Origin: Thozetella sp. PMI_491
Lineage: Eukaryota > Ascomycota > Sordariomycetes > Chaetosphaeriales > Chaetosphaeriaceae
Direction of reading: 5' to 3'
Length of the DNA: 64,000 bases
NCBI GenBank assembly: GCA_021432635.1
Contig: MU270067.1
Coordinates: 417,715-481,714, forward strand
The first letter of the stretch is position 1; each line of letters begins with the position of its first letter. The notes beneath the pieces were generated by a model. The model had not been told where the DNA came from and made no database searches. It was given only the letters and a program-made list of their open reading frames with translations. Below are positions 48,309 through 59,335 of the stretch, one piece after another. The position numbers and the translations under genes are program-made.

Positions 48309-50199
48309 CTTGCAAGGCTGGACGGGCTCAGGACGTTCAGACAGTTCGATGTGAGCGGGGGAGGCGGGGCTGGTGTTGCTGAATGTTCAAGCCAGCCAAG
48401 AGACGCCGACTATCTATCTTATATCCCGTCTCTCGGCCGCCCCAGCATCGATCGCTCTACAAGAGATGGCAGGTATGACGGAGACGCACGTGTGGCATTC
48501 TCAACACCGTTGCGGCGAAGACACGGGAAAATCATTGTGTGTGTCCTCGGCGCTAGGTGTCGATTACGGTCAAGATCTGATAGCGAGACTCCATATCTTC
48601 ATCCCACAGGCTCGGCTAGGATAAGACAAGGGCGGGTGGGCTTGTTTCATCCGCGACTACATCCCTGCGGGCGCCGAACTGATTGATCCTCCCAGCCGAG
48701 AGTGAGCGTAGGCATCAGGTAGATACCAAGTTGCATAGGTGTCCGTCTGTAGACGGTAAGCAGTTCTGGGCTAAATGGCCTCCAGATGTGCAAGGCGCCA
48801 GGGTTTCAGCGGATTTTTGAATACTCATGCAGCCAATCAGCTTGTGTCGCGCCTTAGAGTTGCTCCAAGAGGGAACGCAGCAGTGTGACGACACTAGCCG
48901 GTTATGACGGTGAGGCTGTTGTGGCTGCCCACCCATTCGTTCGGTTCTACATGCAGTGATCGGCGGGGGAGGCTCCTACTCGCCGACACCACTCTCAGGA
49001 AGTGGATATGTAAGGTACCACACACAATGTAAGCGATAAGGGGTGGGGGGCCAACGGTCTAAATAAAAACTAAGACCTTCCCCCCGGCAAGTACCAACGT
49101 CGCGAAGGATGCGCAGAGTGCCACTCCTCGGCACCTGCCATCTGCCCGTCTTGCCGCTTCAACCCTTCTTCGGCTACGTCAGCTTGGAATTTCAACGCCC
49201 TTCTTGATTACTCTCCGCGGGTAAGATATGCCACTCCTGGAACCCGAAACATGCCTGCAGTCTACCCCTCTCCATCCCCAGCCTCAGGGCATACCGCTGT
49301 CAGTTGGGGTGTCAATTGCGTCCTTGTTAGGTCTGGCGGCGGCCTCATAATGGTGGAGATCTCCATTTGCTGCTTTTTTGCCCCCATTTGTGTATTTGGA
49401 GGGATATCACAGTCGCAGTTACAACAAGGGCAATACATAGAGGCTGCAATGGCAGATAAGCGGTGGTATTCGGAGCTAGATGGGTTTCGTGGGATCTACG
49501 GACCGGCATCAGTTCTTGTCCGTTTGTTTCAAGCCGTTGCCTTGGCCTTGAGAGACCCCTGCAGTCAATCTGTCAACCCCCAACTTTAAAGCCACCTAAC
49601 GTTATCCACCACGAGCGGCTAGGAAGGAACGTAAGACAGGCCGGCGATCTCAATACAAACCGGCATTCTCGACTCCTGGCTCATCGGCGCCGCCCGCTTG
49701 TCTCCGCTTATATATGATCTGCACACTCGCCTCCGTTCGTTCACGTTCCGATCAGGTTGCCCCCATTCCCCATCTGGGGATTGGTTATTCAGCCGTCCCT
49801 TTTGTCTCAAGCATCCCTATCAAAAGGACCCAAGCTAGCACCTTGTCCACATGCGGGCTTTCCAGGTTACGCTAGTGGCTGCAGAACAATGGAGTTGGGC
49901 CAGATCATGGCCCACAGGGCGGCATCTCTATTCATATGACCTAACAAGTCCAGGATCTGATCGAACGCCGCCAAGAATCAACGAAAGCTAGATGGCCCCC
50001 TCTTTCTCATGCTTCTGGCCGCTGAAGACTTGCTGCCTTCATCGAGGCAAGAGTTGCAGTTGTCGAGAGAGCGTGTGTTCCTGATGGAACAGATCACCTG
50101 TCCGCCTGCCGTCGTTGAAATATCTGAAGGATTGGGCTTGCGGCATAGCAATTGCCTAGGTAAGAATTGAGGCCATCTGGACCCCAGCCATCTCGATCT
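48309..50199. other. Intergenic region between the His-rich and histidine-phosphatase genes
   Basis: About 1.9 kb, promoter side of the His-rich gene and 3' side of the phosphatase gene. Short frames only; none recognised. Confidence 0.6.
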
Positions 50200-50833
50200 C
50201 TAGCTATCTAGCCCGGGGCAGTTCTCGGAGCTTATGGTGAGGGACTTGTACTTTGGAGGATCGGTCCAAATGAGGTCAAAGTGGTCGCTTGGGTAATCAT
50301 TTACTTTCTTGGTGCCCAGGGCCTTGGCAAGGTCGGACAGTTTCTTGTGCTCCCAGCTACTCGGGTTGTTAACTCAATTTTGACCTTCGCTGGGCTTGCA
50401 CGGTGCAGAGGACTGACCAGACGAGAATGTTCCCGCTGCCCTTGTAATCTTTGATGGCGTCTGCGACGCAGTCCTCGTCGTCGCGGTCGCATGAAGTGTC
50501 AACGGTCAGGCCGAGATCATCCGCAAGCGGCTTGACGGTGTCATAGGGGCGCTGCCTCGAGCCATCTTCCAGAAAATTAGGTTATTCCGTGTGGGACGAG
50601 ACAGGGATCTGTCGGTATTGGTACCTACCGGACTTGTATGCCTGCGCCATGATGTGGCCAAGGTTATATGCCGAGCTGGCGCCAAAGACGGACCGGAGGC
50701 ACTGAGCGCGCTGCTGGCCCTGCGCCGAGAGGCCGGTGCCGTCATCGTCCGGCTTCTCGCCGTGGCGGATGAAGTAGACAATGGGATCAGCCGCCGCCGC
50801 GACGGCAAGGAGAAGCACGACGAGGCCCCGCAT
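50200..50833 (-). CDS. Secreted histidine-phosphatase (phosphoglycerate-mutase-like) family protein
   Basis: Exons on the minus strand are 50833-50629, 50565-50418 and 50356-50200, with donors GTAGGT and GTCAGT, giving 169 residues. The signal peptide is MRGLVVLLLAVAAA. The catalytic RHGE motif of the histidine-phosphatase superfamily is at IVYFIRHGEKPDD, followed by LSAQGQQRAQCLRSVFG. The third exon completes NILVCWEHKKLSDL (the second conserved histidine, in WEH) and YPSDHFDLIWTD, and ends near CPGLDS, as in related fungal proteins I have seen. At 169 residues it is a small member of branch 1. The substrate is unknown. The middle exon is shortened or divergent, with several acidic residues around CDRDDEDCVADA. 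Confidence 0.85.
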
Positions 50834-50909
50834 GATGGCGTAGGATTATAGACTACACCTGCCGTCGGAGGACTACGTAGGAAAGAATGATGGCGCGCTC
50901 CACGCCTGA

Positions 50910-50930
50910 GGGGGAGGGGGGGGGGACGGG
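50910..50930 (+). repeat. G-rich tract upstream of the histidine-phosphatase gene
   Basis: Runs of 5, 9 and 4 guanines with loops of one and two bases, which fits a G-quadruplex pattern. It lies 77 bases upstream of the start codon on the template strand of that gene. Confidence 0.6.
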
Positions 50931-51399
50931 GAGATTTAATGTCCTTCATTTTCCTAGATCTGGAGATCGTGAAACTACCTGGTTATTAGTGTCTGGGCGC
51001 GACGGCAACGGCGGGCGCTAATGCGACTGCGAGGGTATTAACAGGGCCTAGCCGAGTGCTGATCGCCAACGTCTTGGCCCAACCAGGTGCCATATCGCCC
51101 CGTGCAGCTGTGGCACGTGCAGGCTTAATCACACGCAATTTGGCTATTGTCCAGTGGGAGCCCATTGCGCCTCCCATAAATGGATACCGACAGCGCCAGG
51201 ACGATGGCAGCTAAAAAGTGAAGGTAGGCACCCTGCCTAACCTTTCGCGGTAGCTGGCGAAGAAGGATGCCTTCTGATCCACCAAGGCCGTTGCTACGTG
51301 TTCCCCCGCGAATGACGTGTGGGAATGCCATCTTGGGGATGAGGGGAGCAGCCCGGCCTCTGCAATGCTAGAAAGCCTCACGTCGCCTCTGTCGCGGAG

Positions 51400-52550
51400 A
51401 TCACCATGACTGCACTGGTTGAATTTGCGAATTGTCGATTCCGTTTCAACAATAAACCCGTCCGCTAGCGGGGTTCGATATTATTTCAGTTTACCAATAA
51501 GGTCACACATTTTGAGCACGGAGTGTGTGCTTCCCAGAGAGGTACCTCTATGGAGGTAGTTCGAGGTTGAAAATGCAAGATCGACTCGGAGGATCAATGT
51601 CCCAGATTGACTCGCTGCAACTCGCTGCAACTCGCCATTAACGTCAGATAGTTACTGAGATAGCTGCGCCCGGCCGGCTGCGTGTTTGGCTGGACGCTGG
51701 ACCTTGGGAAGCCCATTGAGGTAGAGCTTGGACGGTATGACTCAGATATAAACAAGGGCAGTATGATTCAGGGAGCGTTCTATCAAGGACCAAAGGGGGA
51801 GCTCCGCTCCTAGATATTCGCACAGCCATACCCTCAACTCTCACAACGAATACATCTCTCTAGCCCAAGACCATTGAGCAGAACTGAGTCACCAGAGAGA
51901 TCCATAAACTTGTGTTTGGATAACTAACTGGGGAATTCCGGTTTCAAAAGAGTGTGTCTGCCAATGAAGCCTCATTCCGCGAGCGAAATTTAGACCGGGA
52001 GAGTACCACAGAGGATATTGAATTAAATAACTACCTGAGAAGGGAACAGCCTTGTTCAAAGTCATTGAATCCAACCTTGACCGTTAGTACATACGGCAAT
52101 CTCAGAGTGCTGGTTAAAGTATTAGACCTTTTCGCATTATTGAGTATAACGACTATTCATTCGCCAAGTATAGTATTTCGTCATACTTTAAAAACCGAGT
52201 TCTTGAGGCTCCTTCCTTGCTCCAAGTCTGGTGCAGGACGCATTAATTAGCCAGGAGCGTAGGAGAGCGGTGGTTCTCTTGTTAGCTTCGTTTTCCTTCC
52301 TAGACCCGATACAAGATACCAACATGACCTGTGAAATAATTTGAATTTCGCACCGGCTCTTCTCTTCTTTTCGCTTCGCAGGTCAAGAGCGTTAGGGGCT
52401 GGGAAGCATAGAATGATTCACTAACTATAGCGGTGTGATGGAGCCTAGGGCATCCACCTGGTGTCTTATTTGAATTAGTAATGAATAGCTACGGTGTATC
52501 TCATTCATTTGGCTAAAGAGAAGGGGCTTTCTTTCATGACTGATGTCATC
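51400..52550. other. Low-GC segment, no recognised content
   Basis: By eye roughly 35-45 % GC in many lines, against 55-60 % around it. Only one frame near 100 codons (51954-52250) and no recognisable domain. It could be a decayed, mutated insertion; no terminal repeats were found. Confidence 0.45.
51611..51635 (+). repeat. 10-bp tandem repeat (2.5 copies)
   Basis: CTCGCTGCAA twice, followed by CTCGC. Confidence 0.9.
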
Positions 52551-54500
52551 CATCGGAAGCTCTCTCTGACCCTAATTCCGGTGATCAAACTTTACATCCC
52601 TGCTCTGTCCCTGGGGTCGGGTCGGGCTTATGCACATTGGTTGAGATGATCACACGGGACAAGCAGAAGAACTCCCGTAACTTCCCGGAGGCTAGGGACT
52701 ATGGCAGTCGCTTCGCTGAAGATTCCCACTCATGGTTTAGAGAAGACTGAGTCTATTGAGATTGACTTTCAGACAAAGGGGGAGCTCGAGATGACTGGGA
52801 AGGAGATGGACCCGAGGATCTTGAGGTCAAGGTCTGCGCTAGGAGAGAGAGGAGGATAAAGAGGCTCGGGAGTATGAAGCCCGAGTTTGTCCTCGGCCCC
52901 TCGGCATGGGCAGCAGCATCGCTTGCAGAAGCAGCTGGGTCTCGAGCTGTCCGGCTAGACAAGCGCACAAGGGAAGGGCACAAGGTTTGTTGATTACTGC
53001 AAGCTCTATTCTTGCTCCAAGGACCGGAAGCTTGCCAGCAGGCGTGCAATGAGCTCTAGCACTTCGGTATAAAGCTGCCGAGTAGCGTGTCATTGGCACC
53101 AAGACGGAGTTTCGGCGGCGGCAAAGTATATTCGTCCACTTCACGCGTCATCTGTATACTCTGGCTAGGTAGGAAGAAGCTTTGACAGTATTTTAGGCTC
53201 CATTTGCTGGCAGATGCCAACGGCGCAGAAGCCGCGCAGCCTAAGATGGCCATAAAGTGCAGCCGGCATGGCTTAAACCCTGGCGGATGACTCGGTGGCT
53301 GCAGCCTCCGACGAAGCACCGAGGCACCTCAATGACTAAAGCGAATTTTTTGCTGGGAAGGCCTCTCCCCCCCAAGCGAGGTGATTGTATGCGTCGTCGT
53401 GGCGATTCAATTTTTAATTTTTTTTCAAGATGGATTCAGCTGGCGGCCGCAGTGGGCATCACTTCGGGGTTGGGGGCATGATTCCACCCGCACGATCGAG
53501 CACGTGTAGGCGGCATTGCAGAGTTGGGCGACCGAAAGGCAATAAAGACAAGGCACTACTGCGCTGGGTAAGGTAGGTACAGCTGTACTTGTTGATGTAT
53601 TGAAGGCTAAAGCGCTTTAGGTGGCGCTGCTGCCCAATGGGTGTGTCCGACGTGCTGGCCCAGGCATCGTTAGCCCTCCTGTTAGAGCTCCCAGAGCCCC
53701 AATGGTCCGGAGCCGAGATCTGCTAGCGCATCTGGCCTCGGCCAACGACAAAAAAAAAAGAAAAGAGGAGACTGGCTCGCCCGTCGATGGTACCTGTAGC
53801 TTCCCCCCATTACCCGTGCTTCGAAGGCGGGCCATCGCGATTTTGGACCAATGGTGCCTTCTAGAACGAAACCCCCGAACCCCCCCTTCTCCAAGCTCGA
53901 CTGCCGTGGCCCCCGCAGGATCCACCGCGCACCCGCCAGTCCGTGCCGCACGCTGCGACCTGAGAGGCCCCCTCCCCAAAGCTACCCCCCCCTCCTGGAG
54001 GTTGTAGGGCACGTGGGGCACGACATCACCGGCGCAGCTTTGGGGTTCCGCTCACTAGGCACGTTCGTGCTAGAAGTGGCTCGCCCCGGAGCTAAGCTGC
54101 GGCGGTCTATGGATCACGACATAACTTCTGCAGTCTAGAACCCATCTAACTAGCCGGATTCGAGGCACTCCCCGCGCTCGAGGGCGATAAGGAGAGCTGG
54201 GACCGGGGGTAGGCGGGTCGGCGAGGACGGAGCTGGGAAGTGTTAGTGGGTGCGACGCCGAAACTCGTGACAAAGGCGCGTGTATGTGCTAGCGTTGCGA
54301 CGAGGCTACCCTGCCTGTCTTCCTGCCGTGGGCCTGCCGGCCATGTCGTGTGAGTCCAGAAGCGCTGCCCTCCGCCGCGGCCGCGATGGATAAAACCCAC
54401 GCGTGCGCCGCCGGGAGCCCGGGAGAGCTGCCCCGTCCTCACGCCCTCACCCCCTCAGTACCCCCTCCCCCCTTTTGCCAAGCCCCTCGACCTCCTAGCC

Positions 54501-56233
54501 ATGAAGCTCTCTGGCAGTTTTCTCACCCTCGTCACGGGTGTGGCCGCCGTGAGCCCCGTCGTTGACGTCTCCTATAGCGTCTACGAGGGCAGGCCCTTGT
54601 CGAATGGCATCACCCAATGGCTCGGCATGCGGTACGCAGCACCTCCCGTGGGGGACCTGAGGTTCGAGCGTCCGCAAGACCCCTTCAGTACCACTGGTGT
54701 CCAGGCGGCGGACCAGGTAAGTAATTTCCAATGCTCCAACGCGCACGTATGTCCCGCCTGGCTGACCGCGGCTTTCTCCTAGCACGGCAAAGTCTGTCTC
54801 TCCACCGGGGGTTCGGCGTCGGACGGCGGCATGTCCGAGGACTGTCTCTTCTTGGATGTCTATGCTCCCACCAGCGCTACCGCTGACTCCAAGCTCCCCG
54901 TCTACTTCTTCATCTCGGGCGGCGGCTTCAACTCGCTCAGCAACGCCAACTACAACGCCAGCGGCCTCATTGCTGCTAGCGGGGACAATATCATCGTCGT
55001 AACCTTCAACTACCGGGTCGGCGTCTATGGTTTCATCACTGACGGTGACCTGCTGTCGGCCAACAACGGCCTCCGCGACCAGCGCAAGGCGCTGATCTGG
55101 GTGAAGAAGTACATCGCCCGCTTCGGAGGCAATCCAGACCACGTAGTTATCGGCGGAGATTCAGCCGGCGCCGCCTCGGTCAGCCTGCACCTCGCATCGT
55201 ACGGCGGGCGGGATGATGGGCTCTTCCACGGCGCCGCGGCCGAATCCATCTCGTTCGCCACCGTCTTGACCATCGCCGAGTCACAATACCAGTTCGACAA
55301 CTTTGCTACCAAGGCTGGATGCACCCAGACGGGAGCAGCTGCAGTTGCTTGCCTCCGATCCAAGGCAACAGCCGACATCCAGGCTGCCGGGGGATACATT
55401 CCATACCCCTACACCGGGGTGAGTGCCAATTTTCTCTATCTTCTCTCTCTCTCCACAGTTTAGGACCGCGCTGATGTCTGGAGGCTTAGGTCACTGGGAA
55501 CCCAGTATATATGTGGAATCCCGTCGTTGACGATGACTTCCTGACCGACGTCACTTACAACGCGTTCGCCAAGGGTAACTTCATCAAAGTCCCCCTGATC
55601 GCCGGCGACGACACCAACGGGGGCGCCTCGTTCGCCCCTCGGGGCACCGACACCCTCGGCGAGAGTAACCAATTTATGAAGAACACGTTTCCCTTCCTAA
55701 CGGGGGCGCACTTCGAGAAGCTGAACGCCCTCTACCCAAACGATGTCATAATCTCGGGCGCGGGCAAGTACTTCCGACAGCTGAGCAATGTGTACGGCGA
55801 GGGTCGATACATGTGCCCGGGGCTGTACATCTCGAGCGTCGCCAGCCACACGAACGACAACACCTCGTGGGCGTACCGGTGGAACGTCGAGGACCCGGCC
55901 CAGGTGGCCGACGGCGTGGGTGTTCCGCACACAGTCGAGATCAGCGCCCTCTGGGGTACTAGCTACGTGGGCGGGCCGGCGAGCTACCAGCCCGGCGGGT
56001 CTAACGCCCTGGCCTCGCCCGTCATCCAGGGCTACTGGACCTCGTTCATCCGGACGCTCGATCCTAATAAGTACCGCTACTCGGGCAGCGCCGAATGGAA
56101 GTCTTGGTCGGATGATCAATCCAACCGGCTGCTGTTCAACAGCGGCGGCGAGACCAAGATGGAGAGCCTGGACAGCGGCTTGCGGGAACGCTGCGCCTAC
56201 TGGGCCAAGATCGGGGCCGATATCCGGCAATAG
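54501..56233 (+). CDS. Secreted type-B carboxylesterase/lipase
   Basis: Exons 54501-54716, 54783-55418 and 55490-56233 give 531 residues with phase-0 introns. The N terminus MKLSGSFLTLVTGVAAVSP is a signal peptide. The family pattern is clear: GIRYA-like GMRYAAPPVGDLRF, SEDCLFLDVYAP, the NYRVGVYGF segment, GLRDQRKALIWVKKYIARFGG, and the nucleophile elbow GGDSAGA with S199. A C-terminal histidine in GVPHTVEISALWG is the likely third triad member. The oxyanion-hole motif, normally HGGG, here reads SGGG (ISGGGF). Such enzymes hydrolyse esters outside the cell; the substrate is not predictable. Both introns and the protein length fit the alpha/beta-hydrolase esterase family. Confidence 0.93.
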
Positions 56234-57988
56234 GAGAGATGAAGCATGCATTACAGGAGTTGGGCCGAGCATTGTGATATTTGAGCATGTCAGTGGACGA
56301 ACAAGATACCCACTGGATAGACACTGGCTAGCACTTCAAGTCCTTTTGGTGTACAAAATAAAATCGGGTCTGAAGCGAATCTGCAGCCTCTGGCGTCTTC
56401 ACATTTGGATTGGTGTATCGAGAGGGCTATCTTCTGAACCTGTGACGAAGAATCAAGACATGGCGTCAAGTGCCCCTCGGCAGCAAGACAAAAGGGGTAG
56501 TGGGGGAGCCTTTAGCGTGGAGTTCTAGACCTCGGGTGCTCTTGCTAACCTTGAGTATTCAAGCTAGACAGATGCCTAGTTCGCCATCTAGCGTAGAATG
56601 TCAACTAAGAGGCGTGGACCGTGCCTACCGCGTTTATGGAGCTAACATATCGTTAGTAGGAGCTGAGGCAGCCAATCTTTGCTGTTCTTCGATGGAGAGA
56701 CTTTTCTTTCGTATAACGGTTGTACGGTTGTGAGAATGGGAACCCGGTAACTATTGAGCTTGGACTTCTGTCTCACGCACCGACCGCCGAGGCTCCTCCT
56801 CGTTCCCCACGCCGGTGCAACCCCATTTGCCTCGATGTCACCCCCAAGAGCCTAGCAGCGGCAATTGTTTGTTGTTTCCCCTCTTCCCTGGCAAAGCTCG
56901 TTCTTTTCTGCGGGGATGAGACTGAGGGGAAAGCTTGTAGCCGGCCAAGGATCGGGGCAGAGGGACAAAGAAGAAGGAGATCCGCATGGTAGGCATTTTG
57001 CGGCTGCATTCAACATCTCAACGACTAGGCTGAGGTGATATTTGGCGGCTTGCGGTCCGACTTGGCCGGGTCATCCAGCGGTTGAGTCTGCCAACGGATC
57101 CAGATTCAACGAACGACCTTGGCCAGTGTTCATGCGCTTGCCGCCTGGATGCCGTGGCCTGATGTCATGGCTTCTGGTGGGCCGAACCTCCAGTGGCCAT
57201 GAGACATTAGGGCTGCCCCCCATCGGTCGTGCAAACTTCGCATGGCACGGCCTTTGGGCAGAGATGGAGCTTTGCTAGATTGGAGGGGGAGGAAGGGGCC
57301 TCTCCGAGCTCGTCGGCCGATGGCACATTACGGGGGGGCCGGGAACCCCGGAATTGCGGGGACCAGGGCCCGGGAGTGGCTCCTTATGGTGAAACTAGGG
57401 GAATCGGGTTCGGGTGGGGCGGCCATATATATAGGAGGCCGATTGATGGAGAAACTGCATAGGGGGCCGGGGCTACTACCCAACATTCCATGCCCGTGGA
57501 CCGCCCGCACACAAGTCTGGCTCACGGGATCGTGTCGCGAGCATGGTGCCAGGAGCGGTCTCGGCTGTGCGGTCCGCCCATGCAACCAACCGATGATGCC
57601 TTGCCTGTGTCTCCCAAAGCTCATTTTGTTTTTCTTCCCTGGTGTTTAGGGCGGCGGCTCCTTCAGTAGCTCTCGACGGCGCTACCACCGCACCGGATCA
57701 GCAGCCCTAGAGGCCGCATCCTGGTACGGGCAATCCCCGCTTTCCAGTAGTACACCACGGAGAAATCGGCCTCATCTCGTCTGGCGGGAGATTGATGATG
57801 AAGTTGCCGTCCGGTGGGCCGTTGCCAATAACTGAAATTTCAGCTCCCGCTCTTCCTCGTGAGAAGGATGAAGGGCAGCGAGGAAAGCTATAAATTGTGA
57901 CAGGCGCCGGCCTAGTTGGCCGACCTCCAGCGATCCTCTCTGGATCTGTACAGCCCAGTCCAGCTTCTCGGGTCTTCTGATCACCACC
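56234..57988. other. Intergenic region: carboxylesterase 3' side and GH5 promoter
   Basis: No gene seen. The last 700 bases before the GH5 start contain three SYGGRG words (57356-57361, 57414-57419, 57467-57472) of the kind bound by the carbon repressor CreA/CRE1. The words are frequent in GC-rich DNA, so the link is tentative. Confidence 0.5.
57889..57895 (+). promoter_or_regulatory. TATA box of the GH5 gene
   Basis: TATAAAT 94 bases upstream of the ATG, in GC-rich surroundings, at a typical distance for a strongly expressed secreted-enzyme gene. Confidence 0.6.
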
Positions 57989-59335
57989 ATGAGATCCCAT
58001 GCCGTCCTTGGCGCCGCCCTCTTGGGCGGCATCGCTCAGGCCCAGAGCCCCGCGTATGGCCAGTGCGGTGGTAACGGCTACAGCGGCCCCACGACCTGTG
58101 TCTCGGGTTACTCGTGCGTGTACTCGAACGACTGGTACTCCCAGTGTCTGCCTGGCGGCGCGGCGACGACGACCCTCGTGACCAAGACCACGACTACCTC
58201 CACCGCGACTGCCACGTCGACAGGCGGCTCTGGGTCCGGGTCCGGCAAGTTCAAGTGGTTCGGCGTTGACGAGTCCGGCGCCGAGTTCGGTAGTGGCGTC
58301 TACCCCGGCACGTGGGGCAAGGAGTTCATCTTCCCCGATGATACGGCGCTGCAGGTGAGTAAAGTCGGTAGAAGATGGAAGAAAGAAGAGAGACAAGGAG
58401 AAGAAGAAGAATAGCGAACCGGCCAGAGACAGGAAGGGGTCGAGTGAGCAACTGACTGACCCTCTCCAGACCCTGATTTCCCAGGGATACAACATCTTCC
58501 GCATTCCCTTCGCGATGGAGCGCCTTGCCCCTAACGGCATCGCGGGCTCCTTCAACCAGGCATACCTCGCGAACCTGACAAACACGGTCAATTTCATCAC
58601 GTCCAAGAACGCCTGGGCGGTGATTGACCCGCACAACTTTGGCCGGTACAACGGGGCCGTCATCACCGATGTAACGGGCTTCGGCACCTTCTGGAAGAAC
58701 TTGGCCACGGCCTTCCAGTCCAACACGAAGGCCATCTTCGACACCAACAACGAGTATCACGACGAGGACCAGACGCTCGTGTTCAACCTCAACCAGGCGG
58801 CCATCACCGCCATCCGCGGTGCCGGCGCCACGTCGCAGTACATCTTTGTGGAGGGCAACTCGTGGAGCGGCGCCTGGACCTGGAACGTCACCAACACCAA
58901 CCTGGGGGCCCTAACCGACCCGCAGAACAAGATCGTCTACGAGATGCACCAGTATCTCGACTCGGACGGCTCCGGCACCGTGGCCGACTGCGTCTCGACC
59001 AGCATCGGCCTGCAGCGCATCTCCGGCGCCACCGCCTGGCTCCGCGCCAACGGTAAGATTGGAGTCCTCGGCGAGTTCGCCGGCGGCGCCAACTCGGTCT
59101 GCCAGCAGGCCCTCACCGGCATGCTGGACCACATGCAGTCCAACTCGGATGTGTGGACCGGAGGTACGTGATTCCGCTCGCAGTCCCGTCCTGCGCCGCG
59201 CTAACAAGATTGTTCCATCTAGCTCTCTGGTGGGGAGGTGGTCCGTGGTGGGGGAACTACATCTTTAGCTTCGAGCCTCCCTCGGGCACGGGCTATGCCT
59301 ACTACAACTCCGTCCTCCAGAAGTATCTGCCGTAG
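57989..59335 (+). CDS. GH5 endo-beta-1,4-glucanase with N-terminal CBM1
   Basis: Exons 57989-58354, 58470-59163 and 59223-59335 give 390 residues. Order: a signal peptide (ends near AQAQ), then a fungal cellulose-binding module CBM1 with [14 protein letters not shown] and YSQC cysteines and aromatic face residues. A Thr/Ser/Gly linker follows, then a GH5 catalytic domain beginning [14 protein letters not shown]. The catalytic acid is E217 in FDTNNEYHD and the nucleophile E324 in [22 protein letters not shown] lies between them. The architecture and motifs are those of Trichoderma EGII (Cel5A). The enzyme cuts internal bonds of cellulose outside the cell. It is likely induced on plant biomass and carbon-repressed (inference from family and upstream words). 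Confidence 0.96.

Larger units (their letters stand above)
50834..54500. other. Long intergenic region before the carboxylesterase gene
   Basis: About 3.7 kb. It begins with a G-rich promoter tract of the phosphatase gene, then a clearly less GC-rich segment (about 51400-52550), then C/G-rich sequence up to the esterase start. Small open frames of up to 134 codons are not convincing. Confidence 0.6.

Noticed and set aside
51954..52250. 98-codon plus-strand frame in the low-GC segment
   Set aside because: No homologous motif, no splice context, and AT-rich sequence of this kind gives such frames by chance.
53617..54021. Opposing frames of about 130 codons on both strands
   Set aside because: Mutually overlapping, C/G-rich and rich in Pro/Arg; neither has a recognisable domain.
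57707..58750. 347-codon open frame on the minus strand
   Set aside because: Antisense to the GH5 gene and its intron; composition not protein-like.
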